Shown: positions 1-8,883, numbered from the stretch's first letter. The stretch is 64,000 nt of DNA from Nostoc sp. MG11 (GCF_014904695.1 NZ_JACXXN010000029.1:1-64000), one strand, 5' to 3'. Translations and numbers: made by a program. Notes: generated from the letters alone by a model not told the origin.

Positions 1-171
1 CACAAACACTGCACCATCCATTGTTTGAACTGTTTTACGCATATGCCTTGGTCTGCGTAGCACTAACTCTGTCCCACAATGGACACATTCAATGAGCAAA
101 CATTCTAATATTATTCGCTTGCTATTACTAAATTTTCGTTCTGGGCGATGGCGAGGCAACTTGGCTATCAC
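1..171 (-). CDS. Truncated unknown protein, N-terminal part only
   Basis: A minus-strand frame opens with GTG at 171 and stays open to the window edge (57 codons seen). It is basic (R-P-E-R-K-F, L-R-R-P-R-H-M-R-K) and has one CVHC pair that could be half of a zinc ribbon. Basic, cysteine-containing N-termini of this kind occur in some transposases, but I do not recognise the family. There is no clear ribosome binding site before the GTG, and a stop lies three codons upstream, so the piece may be the 3' part of a broken gene. Confidence 0.35.
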   Translation of the reverse strand, partial: MIAKLPRHRPERKFSNSKRIILECLLIECVHCGTELVLRRPRHMRKTVQTMDGAVFV

Positions 172-224
172 TAATTTTTACTGCTAGTAGCTGCTTTCTC
201 TAGCTTATCTGCTTTGTATACTAA

Positions 225-320
225 TTAGACAGTTAGGGCTGATGATGCTTGTTGTTTGTTGGTGAGCCTTTCGGCGACAAGCTTTGAGATTAAATCAAGT
301 TGTGGATTTTGATTATTCAT
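225..320 (-). pseudogene. 31-codon helix-turn-helix-like remnant
   Basis: A short minus-strand frame starts with ATG at 320 and stops at 225. It ends ...AERLTNKQQASSALTV, which resembles the first helices of transposase-type helix-turn-helix domains (T-N-K-Q-A-A-x-x-L). It probably was the beginning of a longer DNA-binding protein that is now cut off. The ATG touches the first of two palindromes at 320-360, so a promoter here would read toward the window start. It could also be chance. Confidence 0.2.
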
Positions 321-360
321 ATTCTAGTTAGAACATGGTTTTTGTATTCTAGCTAGAATA
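320..360. promoter_or_regulatory. Pair of spaced palindromes, possible operator
   Basis: TATTCTAGCTAGAATA (345-360) is a perfect 16-bp palindrome. A close copy, TATTCTAGTTAGAACA, lies at 320-335, with starts 25 bp apart. Two dyads of equal length in an AT-rich upstream region are typical of sites for dimeric repressors of the MarR, BlaI or PadR kind. No regulator gene of that kind is seen nearby. The assignment to regulation is inference. Confidence 0.4.
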
Positions 361-519
361 TAAAATTTAAACAAGACAAGTAATACTTCTACTTAGTCGG
401 TCAATCAAGAGAGCGTAGGTTATCGAATAACTCTTAAAGAAGACACTCAGTACAGTGAGCGATCGCACTCATGCATTAAAGCGCAAATCGTTGATTTAAC
501 CCATCAGCATCACTCCAAT

Positions 520-805
520 TAACTCTATCCAGGAACTCGATAGCGTCGCTTCCCCAGGTATCCCAAGCGCCAGCCCCCGGTTCACCGAAGAGGCAGGGGG
601 AAGGGGGCTCTTAGCAGGGGGAGCAAGCCCTTTCCCCAACGCGCTTTTCGGTGCGGAACATAGGTATGTTCGCGGAGCGTCTCCAAGAGTTGCCCCGCCC
701 TTGCAGGGCGCTCTTGCTGAGGCGGAGTACAAGCTCCGTTTCAGTCTCTCTCCCCTGCTAAGAGCTCCCTGCTCCCCTGCCTCTTTTGACAATGCTCCTC
801 CCACG
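520..805. repeat. Cyanobacterial intergenic repeat block
   Basis: This GC-rich stretch is built of short purine- or pyrimidine-rich motifs (CAGGGGGAAGGG, GCAGGGGGAGCAAG, CTCCCTGCTCCCCTGCC) and small hairpins (GAACATAGGTATGTTC; GCCCTTGCAGGGC). Such blocks are dispersed between genes in Nostocales. A 102-codon minus-strand frame crosses it, but it has repeat-derived composition and no recognisable domain. The rest of 172-816 holds only the operator-like pair and AT-rich DNA. Confidence 0.6.
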
Positions 806-816
806 TAGCGATGACA

Positions 817-1785
817 TCAACCAGCACTCGTGCTTTGAATAGCCTCCGTTCTCTTATTTTTCACTGTGCGGTAGTACCAACGACGAAACCGCAGTGAGGG
901 TTCATCAGTAGGCACGTTACATCCTTCACTTGTATTGGGGACTTCACCGATTTGTGACTCAACCATCGTGCGATCGTCGAGAGATGCTGCAAAAAACTCA
1001 TCAAAGTCAAAGTTACTCTGATCAATCCCAGAGTTGGGCAGAACAACCTGCATAAATCGCATTTGTTGGGTATTGATCGGAATGGCAAACAAATGAGGAC
1101 GCAAGGGCATCCCGCCTAGATCTAACTTGAGAACAACGTTGTTGGGCTGATGCCAATCAATCTCAATTCCATAAGGTAAGGTATTGAGTTGATTCGTGAC
1201 TGCCATTCCATCTGTTGTTGAAGTAACGCTGATTTGTGCGCTCGCATTTTGGTGTACTGGGTCATGGAATTCGCCACCAAATGAATTGCGATGGACAAAA
1301 GGAATATGTAGATAGTCCAGCGATATATCGATTGCTCTTGTCCAATGTGCATTCCAAATTTCGTGGTGAATCACGTAGCGATCGTTTGGTTTCAATAAGC
1401 TCAACGGCAACTGCGGTTCTGGCACGTTTCCAATTCCCGTAAAGACCCACAATATCCCTGCAATCACCCTTGTCGGCAACCTTACGACTGACAGTTTTGA
1501 GCGTTGAACTGGATTAAGTGAGTTGAAAGGAACATAAGTACAAGCACCATCTGGTGCAAAACGCCAACCATGATAGGGACATTCAAGGCAACCATCTTCT
1601 GTGACTTGTCCGCGTGAGAGAGGAACACCGCGATGAGGACAACGATCAAGGAATGCCGCAAACTGATCGGCTGAATGACGAAATAGAACTAGCGATTCGC
1701 CAGCTAATTCAACTGCAATAGGAGCCAGTCCAATTTCAGCAACGGGCAATACTGGAGTCCAGAAGTTAGGAAATGTCTCAAACAC
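817..1785 (-). CDS. Rieske [2Fe-2S] ring-hydroxylating-type oxygenase
   Basis: The 322-residue product is a Rieske non-haem iron oxygenase alpha-subunit-like protein. The cluster ligands are visible as CPH (C49, H51) and CPYH (C69, H72) with the usual 17-residue spacing. The mononuclear iron site D-Y-L-H-I-P-F-V-H lies near residue 155. Its length and layout resemble the single-component oxygenases of cyanobacteria related to pheophorbide a or vanillate oxygenases; it should take electrons from ferredoxin or a reductase. The substrate is not deducible. The start is GTG. It lies 70 bp downstream of a WYL regulator on the same strand, so the two are probably co-transcribed or functionally linked. 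Confidence 0.85.
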   Translation of the reverse strand: MFETFPNFWTPVLPVAEIGLAPIAVELAGESLVLFRHSADQFAAFLDRCPHRGVPLSRGQVTEDGCLECPYHGWRFAPDGACTYVPFNSLNPVQRSKLSVVRLPTRVIAGILWVFTGIGNVPEPQLPLSLLKPNDRYVIHHEIWNAHWTRAIDISLDYLHIPFVHRNSFGGEFHDPVHQNASAQISVTSTTDGMAVTNQLNTLPYGIEIDWHQPNNVVLKLDLGGMPLRPHLFAIPINTQQMRFMQVVLPNSGIDQSNFDFDEFFAASLDDRTMVESQIGEVPNTSEGCNVPTDEPSLRFRRWYYRTVKNKRTEAIQSTSAG

Positions 1786-1855
1786 AGCGAAATTGGCTCC
1801 TTAACAAATTCTTAGGCGTTACTCAGCATAAAGCCCTACTCCTGACAGCATCCTG

Positions 1856-2554
1856 TCAGTGGAAGCCAGATGCTTTTATTCGCTCGAGCTGAAACTTCGT
1901 GTATAGGTCAAGACTGATCTCTTGGTCTGGAGATTCAACATCTGAAGCAAAATCGAGATTTTGGATGCGATCAACACGAAAATCCCTGTAAGCGTTTCTG
2001 AGGATGCACCATGTTCCAACTGTCCATTTTCCACCCCAGTAAAATAGCCCCAACGGGAACACAACCCTTTGAGACAGTTGCTCATTCAAGCTCAAATACA
2101 TAATTTCGACGGCTTGTTGCTGTTGAATGCTCCGATAAAGGTCGTTCCAATGTCTTAAGCTTTGGTCGTTTGGAATCTCACCAAGCGCCCGAACAGGTGT
2201 GCGAGTCGGATCAAAGCTGCGTGGCGGCAACACCGCTCCAATTTTACTCAACAGCGTTTTTGCCGCTGCTGCTAAGTCAGCCCCGGTCGAGCGCGACAGC
2301 ATCTCGACCCCTAACATCAAAGCGGCGATTTCATCATAAGTTAAAGTTAGGGGCGGTAACTCGAAGTCTTCATCCAAGGCGTAACCAACACCAGGCTCAC
2401 CATAAACTGGAATGCCACTCAACGAAAGATCATCGATATATCGGTAAATTGTACGCACGCAAACACCAATCCGTTCAGCTAATTGCTCTGCTGTAATCGG
2501 TTGGTGAGATCTGATGAGATTCACTAATTGGAAAAGACGGTCAGCTTTTCTCAT
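1856..2554 (-). CDS. HTH-WYL (YafY/DeoR-like) transcriptional regulator
   Basis: The 232-residue protein starts with a winged HTH of the HTH_11 type (LFQLVNLIRSHQPITAEQLA...RTIYRYIDDL, residues 5-45). A WYL-type ligand-sensing domain follows, with the motif region GLFYWGGKWTVGTWC near residue 175. WYL proteins commonly sense small ligands or nucleic acids and act as repressors or activators. The gene precedes the Rieske oxygenase gene on the same strand, so that gene is its likely target. The length is ordinary for the family and no damage is seen. Confidence 0.85.
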   Translation of the reverse strand: MRKADRLFQLVNLIRSHQPITAEQLAERIGVCVRTIYRYIDDLSLSGIPVYGEPGVGYALDEDFELPPLTLTYDEIAALMLGVEMLSRSTGADLAAAAKTLLSKIGAVLPPRSFDPTRTPVRALGEIPNDQSLRHWNDLYRSIQQQQAVEIMYLSLNEQLSQRVVFPLGLFYWGGKWTVGTWCILRNAYRDFRVDRIQNLDFASDVESPDQEISLDLYTKFQLERIKASGFH

Positions 2555-2681
2555 TCTCTACGTCAAGTGACTTTAAATCTTCCAGGACTTACGCAACTAT
2601 CATAAGCGAGGGTGCAACAGCACGGCTTTGAACTTCATTGTTGGTCTCATCTGGCAGTATGCAGTATATGGGGTATGAGTA

Positions 2682-2756
2682 GAATGGCACTAAGAAAAGC
2701 TCTAAGATATGCTCCGTAATCATTACAGGCATTTATGCGATTAAGCAGTCAAGGAG
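2682..2756 (+). repeat. IS-end-like dispersed repeat, copy A
   Basis: A 75-bp stretch beginning GAATGGCACTAAG recurs with moderate divergence at 8729-8803 in the same orientation. Copy A lies about 120 bp before an IS4-type transposase fragment, which suggests that both copies are the non-coding left end of one IS family. Copy B has no transposase. The remainder of 2555-2878 shows no gene. Confidence 0.5.
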
Positions 2757-2878
2757 TAGCTGCGATCGCCTCCGGCGGGGCCTAGCCCATCGCTATTTTT
2801 TGTAGGTGCTGTGAAATGGAGGCAGTAACGGTGCGGGTTGCCCAAAAAATTTTTTAGATAGGAAAAGCTTACTCGTTC

Positions 2879-3064
2879 ATGAAATACTTTCTTAAAGACG
2901 AGCAAGCAAATATAACTACTATCACTGTGACACTACGAGTACAAATTCTCAAGCAAAAATTTAGTCAAAGTTTGGGACTACCTTTTAAAGAACTGTTATC
3001 ATCTTCTGTAATTGAGCAAGCACTCTCGGAGCTAATGTCTTCTATTACCCGCAACTTGGGTTAA
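2879..3064 (+). pseudogene. IS4-type transposase, N-terminal fragment
   Basis: The 61-codon frame contains RVQILKQKFSQSLGLPFKEL followed by a V-I-E-Q-A-L-S-E-L stretch. This matches the start of cyanobacterial IS4-family transposases (typically ...LPFxELLPxxxIEQxLxEL...). The DDE catalytic part is missing; the frame runs into a heptanucleotide repeat. It is a dead remnant, marking an old insertion upstream of the nifE-like gene. Confidence 0.55.
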
Positions 3065-3068
3065 TACC

Positions 3069-3089
3069 AATTCGCAATTCGCAATTCGC
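3069..3089. repeat. Heptanucleotide repeat AATTCGC x3
   Basis: Three exact copies of AATTCGC stand in tandem, followed by a palindromic GC-rich piece (GGGCTAACGCCCCGCTCCGCTAACGC in two halves). This is a typical short tandem repeat of heterocystous cyanobacteria. Confidence 0.8.
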
Positions 3090-3238
3090 AGTGGGCTAAC
3101 GCCCCGCTCCGCTAACGCAATTAAGAAACTTAGATGCAGTAAAACTTTCGTGATTTATATCTGTTTCCTCCTTTTGGAGAATTGGTATAACTCTTCATTA
3201 TTGGTTTTTTTGTACTTATTTTTAGCACGAGGAAAAGC

Positions 3239-4656
3239 ATGAAAAACACTTAAGTAACAATTAACGAACTACTTCGTGAAACACCTTGCAAATCTAACCA
3301 GAAAAAATTTAAATTTACTGGTCAGAAAAAACTCACTTGCACAAAACCACCACAACCAGGTTCAACCCAAGGAAATTGCCCTTTTGATGGAGCGATGGTT
3401 TCTGTCGGAGCTATTCTGATGCTGTTCATTTAGTACATGGTGCTGTTTCTTGTACTCACAATCCTTGGGCAACTCATGGCAGCCTATCATCAGGCTCACA
3501 ATTATACCAAACTGCTTTTACTACTGACTTTAGTGAAGGTAATATCGTTTTTGGTGGAGAAAAGAAACTGTACAAAGCGATCGTGGATGTTGCTCAACGC
3601 TATCATCCTGCCGCTATTTTTGTTTATGCTACTTGTCTGTCTGCTTTGATTGGTGATGATATTGATAGTGTTTGCCAACTTGCTACACAACAAGTTAATA
3701 TCCCAGTTATCTATGTAAATGCGCCTGGATTTCTTGGTAGTAAAAATTTAGGGAATCGCATCGGTAATGAAACTTTATTGAATGCTGTCATTGGTACAGC
3801 CGAACCGGAATTTACTACACCATTCGATATTAATATTGTTGGTGACTATAATGTTGCAGGTGAAACGTGGAATATCTTACCATTATTCCAAAAAATGGGG
3901 ATTCGCGTTCTTTCTAAAATTACAGGTGATGCTCGTTATCAAGAAGTTTGCTATGCTCATCACGTCAAATTAAATGTAGTACTTTGCTCAAATGTAGCTA
4001 TACAAATGGCTCAAACTATGGCGGAACGCTATGGAATTCCTTATATTGAAGAATCGTTCTATAGTGCTACCAACTTAAACGATTGCTTGCGAAATGTTGC
4101 GACCAAATTAAGTATATCCTTGGGAGATAGTGTTATTGCCTCTGAACTGCAAGAACGTACAGAAAAGTTAATTGTCCAAGAAAATGCTGCTTTAGATATT
4201 GCTCTAGATACTTACCTTGCTGATTTAAAAGGTAAGCGGATTATTCTTTCTACTGGTGGTGTGAAAAGTTGGTCGCTTATTTTAGCAGCCCAAGATTTGG
4301 GAATGGAAGTTGTTGCAGCTACGGATGGCAAAACAACAGAAGAGGAGAAAGCTAAAATTAAACAATATCTTGGTGCAGATGCAATGCTTTTGTCTGATAC
4401 AACTCCCCAGGCTTTATTAAAGGTATTACACCAAACAAAAACTGATGTGTTGATTACTGGGGCTAGCAATAAATATACAGCGCTCAAAACGGGAATTCCT
4501 TTTTTAGACATTAACCATGAACGTCACCATGCTTACGCTGGTTATGCAGGTTTGGTGGTACTAGCACGCGAACTACATGAAGCCTTGTATAGTCCTATAT
4601 GGGAGCAAGTTAGCAAACCTGCCCCTTGGGATGAAAAAATCAGCTATCAGCTATAG
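3239..4656 (+). pseudogene. nifE: NifE/VnfE-like cofactor scaffold, broken by stop and frameshift
   Basis: Read with two corrections, the region encodes a full NifE-type protein (about 470 residues), the alpha-like half of the scaffold on which nitrogenase cofactor is matured. ATG at 3239 follows a good AGGA site, but codon 5 is TAA (3251). The same frame then continues through N-C-P-F-D-G-A-M-V-S to about 3412. There one base is missing (ATT-CT for ATT-GCT) and the reading shifts to the frame that runs to 4656. The conserved cysteines (NCPFDGA, AVSCTHNPW, VYATC) and the C-terminal NHERHHAYAGY motif remain. HGAVSCTHNPW differs from ordinary NifE, so it may derive from vnfE or a second copy. 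No nifN follows, which is unusual because nifE and nifN work as a pair. Confidence 0.8.
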
Positions 4657-4694
4657 GCGCAACTTTCTTCTGCCAAGCTGATGTAATTAATCGT

Positions 4695-4725
4695 CTTCCA
4701 CTACACTTTTAAGGTGTAGTGGAAG
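4695..4725. terminator. Bidirectional terminator hairpin
   Basis: A perfect 12-bp stem (CTTCCACTACAC / GTGTAGTGGAAG) encloses a 7-nt loop. It sits between the convergent nifE-like and MFS genes, so it can serve both strands. Confidence 0.75.
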
Positions 4726-4775
4726 ATGCTTGTTTTCCAAATATCTGCTTTGTTGTACAAAGAGAAGCGACTTGT

Positions 4776-6047
4776 TTAGCGAGCAATCCAACGGCTTACT
4801 GCTGGCAATTGTGCAGAGAACCAGAGCGCACCTAAAATAATCAGACTACCACAGACAATCAAGGCATTAGTCGCACCAAAATTATCTGCCAAAGTCCCAG
4901 CTAACAAATTTCCAAAGGGCATTGTACCCACCATTGCTAGGGCGTAAAAACTCATTACCCGTCCACGCTTATCCTCGGTAACTAGGGTTTGAATAATCAT
5001 ATTACTACTGGTAATGTTGAGGATAGAAAAGCAGCCTACAAATACCAGAATAATTATAGATAGCCAAACTTGACGCGATAGTGAAAAGAATATCAAACTC
5101 ATCCCAATCAAAACTTGAGCGACTACAATCAAACGCTCTAAGCCTACAATCCCTCGTCTGACACTTAGATACAAACAAGCAAACAACGAGCCAATCGGTG
5201 CTGAAGTGCTGAGGTGAGCCATCGTTGTTGCGTTTCCATTGAGAATCTTTGCTGCAAAAACAGGCATGAGCGCAACATGAGACATCCCGACGAAACCATG
5301 TAACGCTAGCATTAATAAAATTACTCTAATCGGCTGGAATTTCGAGACATATTCAAAGCCCTCCCGCAATTTCTCCAAAGTATCGCTAATGCCCGTAAGG
5401 GCTTGCATCTGTCTGACTTTCAGCCGCATCGCTAGCAGGGTAAAGATGGCAGGGATATAGCTGAGGGTATCGTAGAGAAAACAATATTTCACCCCTAGCG
5501 TCGCAATCAAAATCCCGCCCATAGCGGGCCCCAATACCAGCGAGGAACTTAACATCACTGAATTCAAAGCGATCGCATTACTCCAATCAGCGCGCTCGTC
5601 TACGGTTTCGGTGACGATTGTATGGCGCACGGGCATGTCTAATCCCTTGAGGAAACCATTGAGAACACTCAGTACCAATAGGATGGGAAACGTAATCCAA
5701 TTGGTAAAGGTAAGAATCGTTAAAGCCAGGGAAACGCTAATTCCCAATATCTGCACCACCATTAACAAGTCACGACGACTCCAGCGATCAGACAATACGC
5801 CCGAAAATGGAATCACTAATAACGTCGGTAAAAATTGTACAAAGCCCGCAACTCCCAACAACCAAGCCGATTGAGTCAATTCGTATACCAGCCAAGGAAT
5901 AGTTAACTGCTGGGTCATAAATGTCCCAGACATTGATAGTAACTGTCCTCCAAAAAACAGGCGAAAATTACGCCAGCGAAAGGCGGGTAAATATTGGTAA
6001 ATGATATTACTTACGCGATCGCCTAGTTGTCTATTCCAAATTTTCAT
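4776..6047 (-). CDS. MFS transporter, DHA3/enterobactin-exporter type
   Basis: The 423-residue protein has about twelve hydrophobic segments and the MFS motif between TM2 and TM3 (GVLSDRWSRRDLL, near residue 85). The order of motifs and the N-terminal FRWRNFRLFFGGQLLSMSG fit the MFS_3 group of drug or siderophore exporters. It sits downstream of the ssuA-tauD side of the sulfur island on the same strand. Whether it moves a sulfur compound or protects against a toxic one cannot be told. A weak version of the island's recurrent upstream motif occurs at 6104-6129. Confidence 0.8.
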   Translation of the reverse strand: MKIWNRQLGDRVSNIIYQYLPAFRWRNFRLFFGGQLLSMSGTFMTQQLTIPWLVYELTQSAWLLGVAGFVQFLPTLLVIPFSGVLSDRWSRRDLLMVVQILGISVSLALTILTFTNWITFPILLVLSVLNGFLKGLDMPVRHTIVTETVDERADWSNAIALNSVMLSSSLVLGPAMGGILIATLGVKYCFLYDTLSYIPAIFTLLAMRLKVRQMQALTGISDTLEKLREGFEYVSKFQPIRVILLMLALHGFVGMSHVALMPVFAAKILNGNATTMAHLSTSAPIGSLFACLYLSVRRGIVGLERLIVVAQVLIGMSLIFFSLSRQVWLSIIILVFVGCFSILNITSSNMIIQTLVTEDKRGRVMSFYALAMVGTMPFGNLLAGTLADNFGATNALIVCGSLIILGALWFSAQLPAVSRWIAR

Positions 6048-6121
6048 TAGCGGAATTATACTGTGTTATACTAAATTTTAGGCTAACTAATATTTAGTTT
6101 CACTAATGATTTTCGGATAAT

Positions 6122-6141
6122 TGCGTAGTTTACTGCCGCAG
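6122..6141. repeat. Short dispersed repeat TGCGTAGTTTAC/TGCCGCAG
   Basis: A 20-bp sequence here recurs with one mismatch at 8838-8857. A second common interspersed piece, CCTGAGCCTGTCGAAGGGC, follows it. The 160 bp between the MFS and ssuA genes hold nothing else that I recognise. Confidence 0.45.
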
Positions 6142-6206
6142 GTCTTACCCTGAGCCTGTCGAAGGGCATCGCGTCTGGTTTTGTACCAAACTTGTTGATT
6201 TAGACG

Positions 6207-7274
6207 TTAAGCCCTATTCCTAACGGCATCCGGTGTAATCGCTGCATACTGTTGGGCAGTTAAGGTTGCTCTTTTAACATCGACTTGTTTTGGCACAAGT
6301 TTCAGTTCATACAAAAGATCCGCAACTTTTTGTTGAGCGCTAATTACTTCCTCAGTAATTGGTTTCATGTCATATTTTCTTCTCGTCAGCGTCAACTCCA
6401 TAGTATCGACATCAGTCTTGACCTTCGGTGCGAGGATTTCGGCAGCAGCCCGCCTGTTTTTGTTTGCCCACTGCCCAACTTGGTAGTACTCTGACAAAAT
6501 TGCTTTTAAGAGTTCAGTATTATTAATTGCAAAATCTCGTGAAGCTAGGTAATAACTTCCTGGCGTCTTAATTCCTTGCGCGTCTCGTAAGACCCGAATA
6601 ATGCCTTCCCGTTGCAGCTTTATCAGACTAGGGTCACCTTCTACAAAGGCATCAACCGTCTTGTTCAAAAATGCTGCTCGGCCATCTGCAATGGGTAGAT
6701 TCACTGATTCAATATCACTGAGTTTTAGCCCTATCTCTTCAAACGCTTTCGCCACAAAATAGGTCTGAGCCGTCCCTCTAGAATAAGCAACTTTTTTACC
6801 TTTAAGACCTGCCAATGTTTGGATTGGAGAATCCTTTAGCACAACAATTGCAGAACCTTCTCCAGTACCTGGCGGCATATTAACTACATAAATTAGATTG
6901 GTACCAGCTGCCTGAGCAAAAATAGGTGGCGTTTCACCGGTTAGCCCCATGTCGATACTACCCACATTTAAGGCTTCTAAGAGAGGTGGCCCGGACACAA
7001 ATTGAGACCAAGTAACACCTATTCCTTGAGGAGCTAAACGTTTTTCAATTACGCCTTTTTCATGAGTTAGATCCCCTGAAACTTGGTAGCCAAGCCGAAC
7101 AACTTTAGTACTACTACTGCCCTTAATAATATTAGTGTTACTGGCACTGCTATTGCCGATACTGGTCTTGTTTGTACCACAACTGACTAAAGTCGTAAAA
7201 GAAACTAATCCATAGAAGGCGTAGAGTAAATCACGTCTCGATATAGAATATTTGCCAATTTGCACTTTTTTCAT
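6207..7274 (-). CDS. ssuA: Aliphatic sulfonate ABC transporter substrate-binding lipoprotein (SsuA-like)
   Basis: The 355-residue product is a periplasmic binding protein of the SsuA/TauA group, which delivers alkanesulfonates to an ABC importer. The N-terminus combines a twin-arginine-like SRRDLLYAFYG with a lipobox LVSC, so it is probably an acylated lipoprotein. The SsuA core is clear: RLGYQ, SGPPLLEALNVGSIDMGLTGETPPIFAQAAG, then LAGLKGKKVAYSRGTAQTYFV. The C-terminal helix region KLVPKQVDVK is shared with the second copy at 26503. No permease or ATPase gene is adjacent, so it must dock with a transporter encoded elsewhere. Upstream lies the tauD-like gene on the same strand. Confidence 0.85.
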   Translation of the reverse strand: MKKVQIGKYSISRRDLLYAFYGLVSFTTLVSCGTNKTSIGNSSASNTNIIKGSSSTKVVRLGYQVSGDLTHEKGVIEKRLAPQGIGVTWSQFVSGPPLLEALNVGSIDMGLTGETPPIFAQAAGTNLIYVVNMPPGTGEGSAIVVLKDSPIQTLAGLKGKKVAYSRGTAQTYFVAKAFEEIGLKLSDIESVNLPIADGRAAFLNKTVDAFVEGDPSLIKLQREGIIRVLRDAQGIKTPGSYYLASRDFAINNTELLKAILSEYYQVGQWANKNRRAAAEILAPKVKTDVDTMELTLTRRKYDMKPITEEVISAQQKVADLLYELKLVPKQVDVKRATLTAQQYAAITPDAVRNRA

Positions 7275-7487
7275 AATCGGTCACTTGATATTAATGTTGA
7301 TACATTTAGGCAAAAGTTTAGGCAGTGTTATACTATCTCTCTTTTCTCTCTAAAAAGATGTTTGAAAGTTTTTTAAAGAGAAAAAGGAGATATTTTTAGA
7401 GCCTCCTTAAAAAGAAGGACTTAGACTTTCATTTTCTTCTTTAAAAACTGCGATATATATATCCATGCTCTGAAAAAGATATTCTTA
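7275..7487. other. AT-rich leader between tauD and ssuA with small hairpins
   Basis: CTCTAAAAAGAT (7348-7359) pairs with ATATTTTTAGAG (7390-7401) with one mismatch, and TCCTT/AAGGA form another small stem. The minus strand would carry these into the 5' leader of the ssuA-like mRNA. No known riboswitch was recognised. Confidence 0.3.
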
Positions 7488-7524
7488 CCGTCTAATTCCC
7501 CCTTTTTAAGGGGGAATTAGACGG
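7488..7524 (-). terminator. Strong hairpin downstream of tauD-like gene
   Basis: A perfect 16-bp inverted repeat (CCGTCTAATTCCCCCT / AGGGGGAATTAGACGG) with a 5-nt loop lies 36 bp past the stop of the tauD-like gene. There is no long T run, so it may be a terminator, an RNA-protecting hairpin, or a palindromic repeat. Confidence 0.6.
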
Positions 7525-7559
7525 TCTCTCGTAAACAAGAAAGCTAACAGAACTCAGAT

Positions 7560-8522
7560 TTACGAAAGCACTGGTTGTGGTTCCTTAGACTCAGCTTTCT
7601 GCTTGAAGACAGTTGGTACTTCCGCGTTGAACACCTCACCTTGAATCACTTGGGAGCGGAAACCATCAACTCCAACTGGAACATCACCAGTAATGGTGGT
7701 GCGATATAACAGACGCTCGACATCCAAATGATCTAAATCTTGAGGAGCTAAATGCACAGTGGCGCGGTTATCCCAGAACGCGATATCACCATTGTTCCAA
7801 CGGAAACGGGTGGTGTAAGCAGGTTTGGTAATTTGGTTGAAGAACAACTCAAGTAACAGTTTGCTCTCTTGTGGTGACACGTCAATAATGTGCGAGGTAA
7901 AGCCAGGGTTAACGAACAACGCACGTTCGCCAGTCTCAGGATGAACCCTGACTACTGGGTGGATTGAGACTAGTGGATTAACAGCAATGCGCTCGTCGAA
8001 TTTGCCGTTGCGGGGCTGATACCCGCCCCCATTAAAGCGATGTTCAGCTTTCAACGTGTCTGCTAGCGCCCGTAGGGGTGCTGACAGTCCCTCATAAGCC
8101 GCAACTAGATTACTCCACTGAGTGTCACCACCGAAGCTAGTAACATTAACCGCGCGTAAAATTGACCCTGCTGGTGGGTTAATAGCTGCCGTTACGTCTG
8201 TGTGCCAAGGGCCACCAGTGCGAAAACCGTACTGCTTCTCATAGAGCTTACGATCTACGGGTTTAATCTGTGGGAATCCCGATACTGGTTCAGGCTCTCC
8301 GAGTGGATGCGCGAAAGTTACTTCACCAAAACGAGATGTGAACTCAACCTGAGCAGCATGATCAATGTTCTGACCACGAAAGAACACAACTTTCCATTTC
8401 AATAACGCTTTACGGATTTCTTGTACTTGCTCGTCAGAAAGAGGACGGGAAAGGTCTACGCTACCGATTTCGGCACCGATGAAACCAGCAACTTGTTTAA
8501 CTTCTATATGTTTGTAGCCCAT
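7560..8522 (-). CDS. tauD: TauD/TfdA-family Fe(II)/2-oxoglutarate dioxygenase
   Basis: The product (320 residues from ATG at 8522) belongs to the TauD family, which hydroxylates the carbon next to a sulfonate or sulfate so that sulfite or sulfate is released. The iron ligands are visible as WHTD (H107, D109) and a distal histidine in NRATVHLAP, followed by the 2-oxoglutarate-binding arginine region near RLLYRTTITGD. I chose ATG 8522 rather than the first possible start at 8591, because GGAG lies 8 nt before it and conserved TauD sequence begins there. Gene position beside ssuA fits sulfonate use; the exact substrate is unknown. Truncated relatives lie at 11347 and 35008. Confidence 0.85.
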   Translation of the reverse strand: MGYKHIEVKQVAGFIGAEIGSVDLSRPLSDEQVQEIRKALLKWKVVFFRGQNIDHAAQVEFTSRFGEVTFAHPLGEPEPVSGFPQIKPVDRKLYEKQYGFRTGGPWHTDVTAAINPPAGSILRAVNVTSFGGDTQWSNLVAAYEGLSAPLRALADTLKAEHRFNGGGYQPRNGKFDERIAVNPLVSIHPVVRVHPETGERALFVNPGFTSHIIDVSPQESKLLLELFFNQITKPAYTTRFRWNNGDIAFWDNRATVHLAPQDLDHLDVERLLYRTTITGDVPVGVDGFRSQVIQGEVFNAEVPTVFKQKAESKEPQPVLS

Positions 8523-8640
8523 GTAGATTCTCCAGAGTTTGATCTGTAAGGTGGTGTTCACACTCGCCTGTTTCCTTTGGAATTTTGCCAATATTCTGAT
8601 CGCAACATTCCTGTGCTGGGAGTAGAACTAAAATATTATA

Positions 8641-8666
8641 CATTATTCCGATAGATTTACCGTAGT
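8641..8666 (-). promoter_or_regulatory. Shared island motif, tauD copy
   Basis: This 26-bp sequence (plus strand CATTATTCCGATAGATTT then ACCGTAGT) aligns without gaps to 13223-13248 and 23819-23844, and in the other orientation to 26444-26469. Each lies 30-150 bp upstream of an island gene. It is 119 bp before the tauD start. It is a candidate operator for a sulfur-responsive regulator; this is inference. Confidence 0.45.
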
Positions 8667-8728
8667 ATTCAATTCTATTTAATAATTTCCTGTGCTTTTG
8701 CAGCTAGGATTTTCGGAATTAGAGACAC

Positions 8729-8803
8729 GAATGGCACTAAGGAAAGCTTTAAGCTGTGCAGGATAAGCGTTACAGATTTTAAAGCTATTAAACAGTGGAG
8801 AGA
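8729..8803 (+). repeat. IS-end-like dispersed repeat, copy B
   Basis: This is the second copy of the 75-bp GAATGGCACTAAG repeat (see 2682-2756). It stands alone, without transposase, and is followed by the TGCGTAGTTTACC repeat at 8838-8857. The 62-codon frame crossing it on the minus strand looks like chance. The interval 8523-9002 contains no gene that I can support. Confidence 0.5.
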
Positions 8804-8883
8804 CAGGGCAAGCGATTGTCCTTAATGCATGCAGTGCTGCGTAGTTTACCGCCGCAGACATCGCCAATGAAGTTCAGCGTCAA

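Noticed and set aside
496-804. 102-codon open frame
   Set aside because: It lies wholly in GC-rich intergenic repeats and has repeat-derived residues (PPAKSPLPPASS) with no domain.
6104-6129. Fifth copy of the shared 26-bp motif before the MFS gene
   Set aside because: Only the last third aligns without gaps; too weak to list as a site.
8679-8867. 62-codon open frame on the minus strand
   Set aside because: It covers a dispersed IS-end repeat that also occurs non-coding at 2682-2756.
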